Below are positions 34,602 through 43,389 of a stretch of DNA of 64,000 nucleotides, in pieces. Within the stretch, counting starts at the first letter, position 1. Every line of letters begins with the position of its first letter. The stretch lies in NCBI RefSeq assembly GCF_030056655.1, contig NZ_JASHIE010000001.1, positions 248,001 through 312,000 of the forward strand. Reading direction: 5' to 3'. The stretch comes from Flectobacillus rivi. GTDB taxonomy: Bacteria; Bacteroidota; Bacteroidia; Cytophagales; Spirosomataceae. Both the position numbers and the translations under genes were made by a program. The notes below the pieces were generated by a model. It was given only the letters and a program-made list of their open reading frames with translations, did no database searches and was not told where the DNA came from.

Positions 34602-34689
34602 GAATTGTTGAATAATGAGTGGGGAGCTTTGAATATAAATTATTGATAATTAAAAACTTACATTCACACCCACTCACAATTCCACCTTA

Positions 34690-35442
34690 TTACTGACTGA
34701 CTGTTCCTGCTGTTCCATAAAAGCCTGAGCCATTGATGTAAGGATCGGCATCTGTTATATGATAATGGTAAATTCCCTTAGGAAATTCCGCTGTTACATG
34801 CGAATGTCCGTGATAAGTATCCAAATCAGCATTGGATACCGCCTTACCATTTTCTTGAGGTCCATAGACTGGAAAACCATCTAGCAGAAAACCCAGAAAA
34901 GCTGATTTGCCGTTTTGAGTGGTCAAGTAAGCAGGTTCCTGATGATAGTGGTATTGCCCAGTCTGTTGAGGATGACCTAAGTATTGGTCAAAAGAATTAA
35001 TCTCATTGGTCAAAGGCTGATTGGGTCCTGCATATTGATTAAAAAATGGAACGCCATTTAGTGAAACACCAATTGGTCCTAGAGGCGTAGAAGCATGTGT
35101 ACTAGCTTTTGCAGGATGAAGCGGTATTTTAAACACTAAATTCTGTGAGGATATCCGATTAGGATTTAGATTAAAACGTGTATTGATTCCATTATAAGCC
35201 TCGTATCTAGCATCTGTTGATTGAAAATAGGGACTTTTATGATTGGGAATACCATTGCTTTTAATGACCAAATAATTGCCTTCAACTGTAACAGATAAAC
35301 CAGAATTCGAAAACTTAGATTGTACCACAGATATATCCACGTCCGAAGTCGTAGTGGTATTGTCAGGAGTTACAGACGTTGTATTATCGCTTTTACAAGC
35401 AAACAAACCCATAAAAGCCAATGCAAATAATTGCTTTTTCAT
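34690..35442 (-). CDS. YHYH domain lipoprotein
   Basis: A 250-residue lipoprotein (ALAFMGLFACKSD, lipid Cys near 16). The YHYH motif is present twice, QTGQYHYHQEPAYL and PKGIYHYHITDADPY, with further His (DTYHGHSHV) that make a plausible metal site, and GFLLDGFPVYGPQENGK lies between. YHYH proteins are found in the envelope of Bacteroidota and Planctomycetes; their role is not established. It is encoded upstream of the MORN and SCO1 genes on the same strand. Confidence 0.88.
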   Translation of the reverse strand: MKKQLFALAFMGLFACKSDNTTSVTPDNTTTTSDVDISVVQSKFSNSGLSVTVEGNYLVIKSNGIPNHKSPYFQSTDARYEAYNGINTRFNLNPNRISSQNLVFKIPLHPAKASTHASTPLGPIGVSLNGVPFFNQYAGPNQPLTNEINSFDQYLGHPQQTGQYHYHQEPAYLTTQNGKSAFLGFLLDGFPVYGPQENGKAVSNADLDTYHGHSHVTAEFPKGIYHYHITDADPYINGSGFYGTAGTVSQ

Positions 35443-35745
35443 AGTTTTTAAAATTTAAGGCAAAAGGTTTTTGCCAGTTTGAGTAAACATAATTGTGGGT
35501 AGAGATGTCTCATTATTGATGAATTGTGAGTTAGGACTGTACGAAGGTTTTTATTTTGTTCAACAGAGTTCTTATTTATCGTTTTTGGGGTGTAGCTGAA
35601 ACTCTAGCAGTTGCCATTTTGAATGAGGTAACTGCAAGAGTTACCACTACGGTTAATACATTTAACACTGTAACCGCATGGGCTGTCACTACGTTATTTG
35701 AATTTCTGATTACTTATCTGCTAAATATTCAGTCTCAACTTATTG
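35443..35745. other. Gap between the CpxP-like and YHYH genes
   Basis: This 303-base gap contains a 96-codon plus-strand frame from a TTG at 35556, with hydrophobic repetitive composition (VTTTVNTFNTVTAWAVTT) and a long overlap with the CpxP-like gene. I regard it as a shadow. No promoter was identified with confidence. Confidence 0.4.
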
Positions 35746-36216
35746 CTATCTTGGAGGTCTTGATACTTGCTCCAGCACTTCGCCAATCATATTGTCGAGC
35801 TCTTGTTGCTGCTGAGGATTACAGACTTTATCTCTTACTTTTCTGAAATGGTCAAAATTGATCTGCTCCTGTTTGGCTATAAGGTTCGCAATCTGATTTT
35901 GCTTTTGAGAGATAATCGAATCATTTTGTGATAACCCTTTACTGTATAAGTCTTTTTTGGCTTCTTGAATCGCTAGATGGAGGGAATCTATCTGGCGACG
36001 ATGTTCATGAATCAGTGTTTCGTAAGCTTGTTTTTGCTTTTCATCAAAATTCAATTTTGACTCCAAATAATGTTGAAGACGAGGTCCTTCGTGCCCCATA
36101 CCAAAAGGCTGACCATGTGGAGGTCTTCCAGCAGGGCGTCCCAGCCAAATTACGGCTAGCAAAGCAATATTCATGATTACCAAACCAGCGAATATCCAAG
36201 GAGAGAATAATTTCAT
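35746..36216 (-). CDS. CpxP/Spy-like periplasmic protein (heavy-metal sensor type)
   Basis: A 156-residue protein with an N-terminal membrane anchor (IFAGLVIMNIALLAVIWL), a Gly/Pro/His-rich linker (RPPHGQPFGMGHEGP) and a helical domain (LESKLNFDEKQKQAYETLI, then EHRRQIDSLHLAIQEAKKDLYSK) that fits the LTxxQ-type CpxP/CnrX fold. Such proteins sense metals or misfolded envelope proteins and hold an anti-sigma factor in check. It follows the sigma and anti-sigma genes and completes a CnrX-like trio. Confidence 0.8.
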   Translation of the reverse strand: MKLFSPWIFAGLVIMNIALLAVIWLGRPAGRPPHGQPFGMGHEGPRLQHYLESKLNFDEKQKQAYETLIHEHRRQIDSLHLAIQEAKKDLYSKGLSQNDSIISQKQNQIANLIAKQEQINFDHFRKVRDKVCNPQQQQELDNMIGEVLEQVSRPPR

Positions 36217-36252
36217 ATCTAAAAATATTTTTTTGAATAGAGCATCTATTAA

Positions 36253-36546
36253 TTAGTACAATTGCGACAAACCAGTATTTATACCAAATTCATTACCTAA
36301 TTCGACCATAATATTTGTTTCATTTTGGGACTTCAAATTATTCCAAACCGTCAGTACGTTGAAGAATAACAGTAGCAATGCAAAACTTACCCCAGCCGTT
36401 TTCCAAACAGGGTTAATGGTTTTTATATGATTTCGTTGGCTAATTCTGTATTGAATTTTCGCAAACAAAAATGGATTACCTTCTACCCTTTCGAGCGTAT
36501 CTAGGCTCTGTAGGGTCTTTTCTATTTCATCGTTATTTGTTTCCAT
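36253..36546 (-). CDS. Putative anti-sigma factor
   Basis: A 97-residue protein: a cytoplasmic N-terminus (METNNDEIEKTLQSLDTLER), one membrane helix (AGVSFALLLLFFNVLTVW) and a short outer tail. It starts 4 bases after the ECF sigma gene ends. Position and topology are those of a minimal anti-sigma factor, which would hold the sigma factor at the membrane; no zinc-binding ZAS motif is present. Confidence 0.7.
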   Translation of the reverse strand: METNNDEIEKTLQSLDTLERVEGNPFLFAKIQYRISQRNHIKTINPVWKTAGVSFALLLLFFNVLTVWNNLKSQNETNIMVELGNEFGINTGLSQLY

Positions 36547-36550
36547 CGTG

Positions 36551-37126
36551 TTAGATTCCTTGCTGATAATATCCTTGTAGTTTCTTTTTTAAATTTTGTT
36601 TTGCTCTAAAAATTAGAGATTCGACAGAAGCCAATGATACTTGCATTACCTCTGCGATTTCTTGGTACGAAAGCCCTTCGATTTTATGAAGCGTAAAAGC
36701 CACACGTTGATTGTCGGGCAATTCCTCGACTTTACTCATCAAGATACTGGCTCTTTCCTTATTTTCTAAAGTGACACCGGGGTGCTCCCAGTCTGGCATA
36801 GAGGGCAACTCTTTGTTTTCACTCCAGCTTAAGATAGATAATATTACTCCCCAACGCTTTTGACTTTTTTGTTTACGTATATAGTCGAGAGATTTATTTA
36901 CTGCCACTCGATAGATATAGGTTCCAAGCTTTGATTCAAATTTGAATGCATGAATAGACTCATATATTTCAATAAAAACTTCTTGTGTCAAATCCTCTGC
37001 TTCTGTCGAACTTTTCACAAAACCCCAGCAAGTATTCTGCACCTTGTCTTGATACTTATCGACAAGATGTTTGAAAGCCAATTGATCGGCTTGTTGTAGT
37101 TTTTTTACTAGTTCTTGTTCAGTCAT
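36551..37126 (-). CDS. ECF-family RNA polymerase sigma factor
   Basis: A 191-residue sigma factor. Region 2 reads FKHLVDKYQDKVQNTCWGFVKSSTEAEDLTQEVFIEIYESI and region 4 LPDNQRVAFTLHKIEGLSYQEIAEVMQVSLASVESLIFRAKQNLKK, typical of group ECF. It is the first gene of the minus-strand run with the anti-sigma and CpxP-like genes. The targets may be the YHYH, MORN and SCO1 genes that follow, but no matching promoter has been defined. Confidence 0.93.
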   Translation of the reverse strand: MTEQELVKKLQQADQLAFKHLVDKYQDKVQNTCWGFVKSSTEAEDLTQEVFIEIYESIHAFKFESKLGTYIYRVAVNKSLDYIRKQKSQKRWGVILSILSWSENKELPSMPDWEHPGVTLENKERASILMSKVEELPDNQRVAFTLHKIEGLSYQEIAEVMQVSLASVESLIFRAKQNLKKKLQGYYQQGI

Positions 37127-37411
37127 AGAGATAATTTAGCCAAGTGATTTGGTATTTGGAGTTTAGACGTTATATTTAAAGTAAAACCTGCGGTTTACAT
37201 CTAAAATTTTTTCTATAACCTAAAACCCCCCATTTCAATTTCAAACTTCTTTTTATATTTTTTCCAATAATTATTGAATTTTATCATCATTTTAATACCT
37301 TTAATCGCATTATTTTTGTTTTTTGTCGATTTATGAGATAGATTTAAAACTTGTTATTTGAAAAAATCAAATGCTTTATCAATTTTTTAAATTTTTATAA
37401 ACAACTATTCT

Positions 37412-40216
37412 ATGAGACAGTTCTATCGATTTTCAATGATTTTAGCACTACTATTTTCAAGTGTTTACACTTTTGCTCAAGGTTTAAAAGGTAGTATTAA
37501 GGACAGCAAAACAGGTCAAGGAATTCCTGGGGTATCAATTAGTGTACAAGGACGTACTACAGGTACGGTATCTGATGGCAATGGGAATTATGTATTAAAA
37601 CTTCAAGCAGGAAGTTACATGATCAAAGTTAGTGCTGTGGGCTATCAAGTAATTACTGAAAATGTACAAATTGAGGCGAGTGGCACAAACAAAAACTTTA
37701 GTTTGGTAGAAAGTATTTCTTCGTTGGAAGAAGTGGTCGTAACAGGTACACGCAGTGAAGGTCGTACCAAAATAGACACACCAGTGCCTGTTGATGTTAT
37801 TCCGCTTTCGCAAGTAACCAATAATGTTGGACAAGTTGACATTAACCAAATCTTGACTTTCGTCGCTCCTTCATTTCAATCTTCTCGTCAGGCTATTTCG
37901 GATGGTACTGACCACGTTGATCCAGCTCAACTACGTGGACTTGGACCAGACCAAGTATTAGTTTTGGTAAATGGTAAAAGAAGACATCAGTCCTCTTTGG
38001 TCAACGTAAATGGCACCGTAAACCGTGGTACTGTTGGTACTGACATGAATGCGATCCCTGCTACTGCCGTTGATAAAATAGAAATCCTTCGTGATGGAGC
38101 AGCGGCACAATATGGTTCTGATGCCATTGCAGGTGTTATTAACATTGTGTTGAAAAAACAAACAGGTCTATCAGGAAATCTATCGGCAGGTGAATATGTA
38201 ACATCTTATGCAAAGAATTATGCTGTTAATTTCAGTAATGGTTTGCCTAAAGATGTATCAGTTCAAGATGGTTTTACGGGACAACTTGGCTTGAACTATG
38301 GTATTAAACTAGGAGATAAAGGCTTTTTGAATATTACAGGTGAATATGTTTCGAGAGGACGTACCAACCGTACTGGTACATATACTGGTCAGGTATATCC
38401 AACTGTAACAGGTCAAACCGACGACCAAATTATCGCAAGTAAAGGACTTACACGTGATGCTTTTGATATGCGTATTGGTAACTCTGAAGTAAAAGGTGGC
38501 GGTATTGTGGTAAACGGTGCCTTACCAATCAATGACAATATTGAAGCCTATATTTTTGGAGGTTATAACAACAAAAAAGGCAATGCTGCAGGTTTTTATC
38601 GTTATCCAAATGGTGTTCCGGCGGCAGTTCGTACAGGAGTTTTTGCACTTTATCCAAATGGATTTTTACCTGAAATCACTTCAGATGTAACAGATTTGTC
38701 CATTGCGGCGGGTGTGCGTGGTAAAATTGCTAAAAACTGGAACTTCGATTTAAGTAATGTTTATGGTAAGAATATCTTTGATTATGGTGTTCAAAACTCT
38801 ATTAACTATTCTCAAGTTGGAAGCGTAAGCACTCCACAAACTTCGTTTGATGCAGGAGGTAATACATTTTCACAAAATACGACCAATTTTGATATGAGTC
38901 GTAAATACGGTGATATCTTGGAAGGTTTGAACGTAGCGTTTGGTGCAGAATATCGTGTCGACCAATTTGGCACTCGTGCTGGTGAAGAAGCGTCTTACAA
39001 AAACTATAATACAAGCTTAGGTGTTGCGGCTGGAGCGCAAGTATTCCCAGGTTTCTTACCTTCAAATGCAGGTACTCACTCACGTAGCAACGTTGGGGTT
39101 TATACAGATTTAGAATTAGACGTAACTAAAAAATGGGTAGTTTCAGGTGCTTTACGTCTAGAAAATTATTCGGATTTTGGCAGTACAGGACTAAAATATA
39201 AAGTAGCGACTCGTTACAAATTGTTGGACAAACTAGCGATACGTGGAGCCGTAAGTACAGGGTTTAGAGCGCCGTCTTTACAACAACAGTATTATTCAAA
39301 AACAAATACCTTGTTCCAAACTATCAATGGTGTACAAACGCCTGTTGAAAGTGGTACATTCCCGAATAGCAGTCAGCCAGCAAAAATATTTGGTATTCCT
39401 GAGTTAAAAGCTGAGTCTTCACAAAGCTACAGCATTGGTGCTACGGCAGAATTGGGTAAATTAGAAGTAACAGTCGATGCTTATCAGATTGATATTAAAG
39501 ACCGTATTATCTTGACCAATAACTTTACGGCTAATGGAAATGCTACTATTGCTGCTCAATTGGCTCAAGCAGGTGCAACTACAGTTAACTTCTTTACAAA
39601 TGCGATCGATACTCGTTCACGAGGTTTGGAGGCTGTGGTAGCTTATGCAACTCGCTTGCCACAAGGGCATTCATTGAAATTTACCTTAGCGGGTGCATTT
39701 ATCGACAATGAGGTAATCAAAGGCTCTGATGGTAAACCTGTAATTAAAGCCACTCCGACATTGATTGAAACTGGTCAGTTAGGGAATTATTTCAACCGTG
39801 AAGACCAAAGCCGTATCGAGGTAGCTAGTCCAAAAAGTAAAATTACGGGTACTGTAAATTACAAATTTGGTAAGTTTGGAGCCATGCTTCGTGCGGTTCG
39901 TTTTGGCGAAGTGGTATATTTAGACCCAACGATGTTGAACTCTACAAGCTTTGTAGCAAATGCTTTCAATAACAACAACAAAGAGACTTTAGATCAAACT
40001 TTTTCACCAAAAATCACAACAGATTTAACGTTAAACTATCAGGTAGCAAAAGGAATCAATCTGGCTGTTGGGGCAAACAATATCTTTGATGTTTACCAAG
40101 ATATTCATACTCACTCAGGAAACATGAGCGCTGGACGTTTTGTGTATTCTCGTCGTGTTCAGCAGTTTGGATTTAACGGTAGATATGTATTTGCTCGTTT
40201 GAATTTCAATTTCTAA
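37412..40216 (+). CDS. TonB-dependent receptor (vitamin B12/siderophore type)
   Basis: A 934-residue receptor: signal peptide (cut after TFAQ), a carboxypeptidase-regulatory-like domain (about 22-100; GVSISVQGRTTGTVSDGNGN), a plug (about 120-240; RGLGPDQVLVLVNGKRRHQSS and AAAQYGSDAIAGVINIVLKKQ) and a beta-barrel that ends RFVYSRRVQQFGFNGRYVFARLNFNF. No SusD-type gene follows, so it more likely takes up a chelate or small ligand than a glycan. It is preceded by a 285-base AT-rich leader region. Confidence 0.92.
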   Translation: MRQFYRFSMILALLFSSVYTFAQGLKGSIKDSKTGQGIPGVSISVQGRTTGTVSDGNGNYVLKLQAGSYMIKVSAVGYQVITENVQIEASGTNKNFSLVESISSLEEVVVTGTRSEGRTKIDTPVPVDVIPLSQVTNNVGQVDINQILTFVAPSFQSSRQAISDGTDHVDPAQLRGLGPDQVLVLVNGKRRHQSSLVNVNGTVNRGTVGTDMNAIPATAVDKIEILRDGAAAQYGSDAIAGVINIVLKKQTGLSGNLSAGEYVTSYAKNYAVNFSNGLPKDVSVQDGFTGQLGLNYGIKLGDKGFLNITGEYVSRGRTNRTGTYTGQVYPTVTGQTDDQIIASKGLTRDAFDMRIGNSEVKGGGIVVNGALPINDNIEAYIFGGYNNKKGNAAGFYRYPNGVPAAVRTGVFALYPNGFLPEITSDVTDLSIAAGVRGKIAKNWNFDLSNVYGKNIFDYGVQNSINYSQVGSVSTPQTSFDAGGNTFSQNTTNFDMSRKYGDILEGLNVAFGAEYRVDQFGTRAGEEASYKNYNTSLGVAAGAQVFPGFLPSNAGTHSRSNVGVYTDLELDVTKKWVVSGALRLENYSDFGSTGLKYKVATRYKLLDKLAIRGAVSTGFRAPSLQQQYYSKTNTLFQTINGVQTPVESGTFPNSSQPAKIFGIPELKAESSQSYSIGATAELGKLEVTVDAYQIDIKDRIILTNNFTANGNATIAAQLAQAGATTVNFFTNAIDTRSRGLEAVVAYATRLPQGHSLKFTLAGAFIDNEVIKGSDGKPVIKATPTLIETGQLGNYFNREDQSRIEVASPKSKITGTVNYKFGKFGAMLRAVRFGEVVYLDPTMLNSTSFVANAFNNNNKETLDQTFSPKITTDLTLNYQVAKGINLAVGANNIFDVYQDIHTHSGNMSAGRFVYSRRVQQFGFNGRYVFARLNFNF

Positions 40217-40402
40217 TGATGAGGTTATCTGTTAAGTAGGAAGAGGTTATTAGTTAATAGTCTATTGGTTATTTGAAGATATTCATAATCAAAATGTTAT
40301 ATCCAAATTACACCTCAATACCAATTATTTAATCCTTTCTATTACTTAATGTATTAAAATCATAGCTGGAAGAATTCTATTTTCCTAGACTATTGTATAC
40401 TC

Positions 40403-40493
40403 ATCAAAAAAGGCGTTCGAAAAACTAATTTCGAACGCCTTTTTTGATACTATATCCCAAAATGATACCTCTTTAGACGCAATCATTGCGTCT
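40403..40493. repeat. Dispersed palindromic element, copy C
   Basis: A perfect 20-bp hairpin (40403-40422 with 40429-40448; ATCAAAAAAGGCGTTCGAAA on the left) is followed by AGACGCAATCATTGCGTCT (40475-40493), in the same order as copy B. The stem sequence differs from copies A and B, but both arms have changed so that pairing is kept. It lies in the 325-base convergent gap before marC, which has nothing else recognisable. Confidence 0.85.
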
Positions 40494-40541
40494 CTACAGT
40501 ATGAATACATGTAAAAATATCTCAAAACTCATCATTCAGAA

Positions 40542-41114
40542 CTACCCTAGTCTTGTTTTGATAATCTTGATTGCTATCGCCAAAAGAATTACTCCAAACA
40601 CTTTTCGGAGCACATTTGTACCTCCTTGACCTAACATTTTTTCAATCCATTCGCTTGAACGAAGCACGATATATATGAAGATAAGGTTTAGAAACACCCC
40701 TATCAAAATGTTGATCTCATCATACTGAGATTTCAAAGAAAGGATAGTCGTCATAGTACCTGCTCCAGCAATAATTGGAAATGCTAAAGGTACAATCGAA
40801 GCAGCTTTTGAACCTGAAACCTCCTCAGATTTGAAAATATTACGTCCTAAAATCATTTCTAGACCAATCAAGAAAATAATCAATGCTCCTGCGATGGCAA
40901 AGGAATTAATATCGACACCGAAAAGGCTCAAAATAGATTTTCCGACATACAAAAAAGCAATCATAATACCACCTGAGACCAAGGTAGCTTGTTCGGGGTG
41001 AATATTACCTGTTTTTTTACGTAAATCAATAATCACAGGAATCGACCCAAGAATATCGATTACAGAAAACAAAATGAGTGAAACAGAGAAAATCTCCTTT
41101 AAATTGAAATTCAT
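40542..41114 (-). CDS. MarC family integral membrane protein
   Basis: A 190-residue protein with about six membrane helices, including the family motifs DILGSIPVIIDL, FAIAGALIIFLIGLEMILG and PLAFPIIAGAGTMTTILSL. MarC proteins are inner-membrane proteins of unsettled function, once linked to multidrug resistance. The gene is monocistronic. Confidence 0.92.
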   Translation of the reverse strand: MNFNLKEIFSVSLILFSVIDILGSIPVIIDLRKKTGNIHPEQATLVSGGIMIAFLYVGKSILSLFGVDINSFAIAGALIIFLIGLEMILGRNIFKSEEVSGSKAASIVPLAFPIIAGAGTMTTILSLKSQYDEINILIGVFLNLIFIYIVLRSSEWIEKMLGQGGTNVLRKVFGVILLAIAIKIIKTRLG

Positions 41115-41271
41115 GATTTGGTAAGGGTTTAGTTGATGAAAAAGCAGAAGTTATCTTTTCAGCCTTCGGCAGTCAGCTATGAGCACTAGGCAAAAAAAAT
41201 ATTCTTTATGAGATTATCAATATATCTCTTGCCTATTGTCTACAGCATATAGCCTAGAGCACAATATTTTT

Positions 41272-42366
41272 TTAAACTGTTACAACGGCTTTGTTGGGCA
41301 AATGTAATAACAGTTGTTCGCGTAACGCTAAACGGTCAGCCTCAGAAATCGCAGGAAAATTGGCAATACGAAAGGTGCTATCTTTCCATGCACCATAGCC
41401 ATTGCCTAATGTTATCCCTTGCGCTTCCATGATTTGCTTAATATGTTTGACTACAGCTGGTTGAGCTTCAATAGCCAATACCGTATCCGAACGCAATGCT
41501 GGGATTTGAATCAAAGGTTTTACACCTCCATTTGTTAAATCTGCATCAAAATGTTCTTCAAAAAAATCATACCACTCTTTTGCCTGAGCTTCAATTCGAG
41601 CAGAGGTTTCTGAAATATCTGGTATTTGTTCTAAAATCTTAGATAGTAAATAGATTTCCAACACATTGGGTGTATAATGAGTCTGATATTTTTTGAAATT
41701 ATCATTCATAAACAACAGACTATTATAGTATTTTCTATCGCCAATTATTTCAGCATGTCGCAACGCTTTGGGTGAACATACCATCACTGCCATACCAGCG
41801 GGTAAGCCAAAACATTTTTGCACAGAAGCAAACCAAATATCTGCTGACTGCCAATCTAACTCCACACCTGCCATCGAAGAAGTCGCATCTACCGCAATGA
41901 GTGCTTCTGGATATTTCTGCAAAATAGTATTCCATTGCTTCAAGTGCGTACCATTAGAGGTTTCATTATGGGTCAAACACACCACATCTGCGTCGGAGTC
42001 TGGCAATAATATCTCTTCTATTGACTGTTCATAATCATAAAATACTCTCGAGACTTGTGGTAAAATACGTCCAGCATATTCTGCCCATTTGTCGCCAAAA
42101 GCTCCATTGTATAAATGTAAACTATGACGCTGAGTAAGCGATTGGGCGATAATTTCCCACACCTCGGTAGCCGAGGATACAAAATATATCGTATAATCTG
42201 CTGGAATATGAAGTTTTTGGTGAAGCAAATCGATAGCAGAGCGGGTAATCTGCATACAAGTCTGACTACGGTGATTGATACTAAGCACGCCCTCGTCAAA
42301 GGCTTGTTTGAGATAATGCTCAACCACTGGATAAACTTTGGAAGGTCCTGGATAAAATGTAATCAT
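41272..42366 (-). CDS. Class V aminotransferase (phosphoserine aminotransferase-like)
   Basis: A 364-residue PLP enzyme. It starts MITFYPGPSKVYPVVEHYL, has the substrate-phosphate region SINHRSQTCMQITRSA, the PLP-ring Asp in ALIAVDATSSMAGVELDW and the Schiff-base Lys in WFASVQKCFGLPAGMAV. The fold and start are those of SerC-like and alanine-glyoxylate-type transaminases, but the sequence is atypical for SerC, so the substrate stays open. The ATG at 42366 is used, as the longer frame adds 14 non-conserved residues. Confidence 0.85.
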   Translation of the reverse strand: MITFYPGPSKVYPVVEHYLKQAFDEGVLSINHRSQTCMQITRSAIDLLHQKLHIPADYTIYFVSSATEVWEIIAQSLTQRHSLHLYNGAFGDKWAEYAGRILPQVSRVFYDYEQSIEEILLPDSDADVVCLTHNETSNGTHLKQWNTILQKYPEALIAVDATSSMAGVELDWQSADIWFASVQKCFGLPAGMAVMVCSPKALRHAEIIGDRKYYNSLLFMNDNFKKYQTHYTPNVLEIYLLSKILEQIPDISETSARIEAQAKEWYDFFEEHFDADLTNGGVKPLIQIPALRSDTVLAIEAQPAVVKHIKQIMEAQGITLGNGYGAWKDSTFRIANFPAISEADRLALREQLLLHLPNKAVVTV

Positions 42367-42413
42367 CGTAGTAAGGCCGTTAGTGTGGAGAATTGGGAGT
42401 TCAAACAAATTTG

Positions 42414-42500
42414 ACTATTTCGGATATTGGATGTTAGATTTCGGAAGTTTAAAGCACTTTTTAAATTTCCGAAATCAGCAATCTCAAATCCGAAATAGTT
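42414..42500. repeat. Dispersed TTTCGGA inverted repeat
   Basis: ACTATTTCGGATATTGGATG at the left is roughly mirrored by AATCTCAAATCCGAAATAG at the right around an AT centre. Related copies lie at 52677-52791 and, as a right half, at 51178-51213, with fragments near 4566 and 30605. It lies between the aminotransferase and aroQ genes. Confidence 0.7.
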
Positions 42501-42564
42501 CAAAACCAATTGTGCAATCCTAATGTGAATCCATGAGTGTTGAGTTTGTCACCCCAAATCCAAA

Positions 42565-42990
42565 TTATAAAAATGTTTGGATAGCAAAATCGTATCCTCT
42601 CAAGCCAAAGCCAATGATAATTCCGATACAATTTTTGCTCAAAAAACTATGATGACGGTACTCTTCACGAGCATGAACATTCGAAATATGTACTTCTACG
42701 GTTGGTGTTTTTACCGCCGCAATAGCATCAGCTAAGGCAATAGACGTGTGTGTGAGTCCACCAGCATTCAAAACAATACCATCAAAAGTAAAACCTACTT
42801 CGTGGATTTTGTCGATTAAAGCACCTTCGTGATTTGACTGGAAATAGTGCAAATCTACATGACTTTCGAACTTGTCTCTTAGTATTTCAAAATATTGCTC
42901 AAATGTTTGGTGACCGTATATCTCTGGCTCACGTTTTCCTAACAAATTCAAGTTAGGACCATTCACGATTAAAATCTGCTTTTTTGTCAC
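42565..42990 (-). CDS. aroQ: Type II 3-dehydroquinate dehydratase
   Basis: A 141-residue enzyme of normal length. It has IVNGPNLNLLGKREPEIYGH with the catalytic Tyr25, QSNHEGALID, LNAGGLTHTSIALADAI and EVHISNVHAREEYRHHS with the catalytic His near residue 102. It forms dehydroshikimate in the shikimate pathway and works as a dodecamer. It stands alone. Confidence 0.96.
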   Translation of the reverse strand: MTKKQILIVNGPNLNLLGKREPEIYGHQTFEQYFEILRDKFESHVDLHYFQSNHEGALIDKIHEVGFTFDGIVLNAGGLTHTSIALADAIAAVKTPTVEVHISNVHAREEYRHHSFLSKNCIGIIIGFGLRGYDFAIQTFL

Positions 42991-43261
42991 AACAGTATCG
43001 ATTTAAAGTTAAAAATGAAATCAGGCCTTGAAAAAGCTCCATCCGATTCGCCTGATTTTACGAATATGCCAAATATTGATTAGCTTCGCAAAATACAATA
43101 AAAATTATATCCTAAAAACAAAGCCTTAAACTCGCTAGTTCATAAAACTGCTTTGTTTTTCAAGTATGCTTAAATATTATAAGTTATTAGAAATGAAAAA
43201 GTTTGAGTTCAATTTTATGAAATCCTATTGTTTGAGCCGCAGGCGAGTTTAGGATTTCTTG

Positions 43262-43304
43262 ACTTTCTTTTGTTACTTTTCTTGTCTTGACACAAGAAAA
43301 GTAA
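43262..43304. repeat. Palindromic intergenic repeat
   Basis: TTACTTTTCTTGT (43273-43285) and ACAAGAAAAGTAA (43292-43304) form a 13-bp stem around CTTGAC, preceded by GACTTTCTTTTG. This resembles a repeat that is common between genes in many Bacteroidota. It sits in the 399-base divergent gap between aroQ and the recombinase gene, which holds no other gene. Confidence 0.7.
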
Positions 43305-43389
43305 GGAGCCGTGAATAGAAATTTCGTTTTTCTTATGGGAGCCAAATAAAATTTTTAAACATACTATTACTCATTTCGGAAGTATCAAG

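Noticed and set aside
35556..35846. A 96-codon hydrophobic frame on the plus strand
   Set aside because: It overlaps the CpxP-like gene by 100 bases, starts from TTG and has repetitive composition; most likely a shadow.
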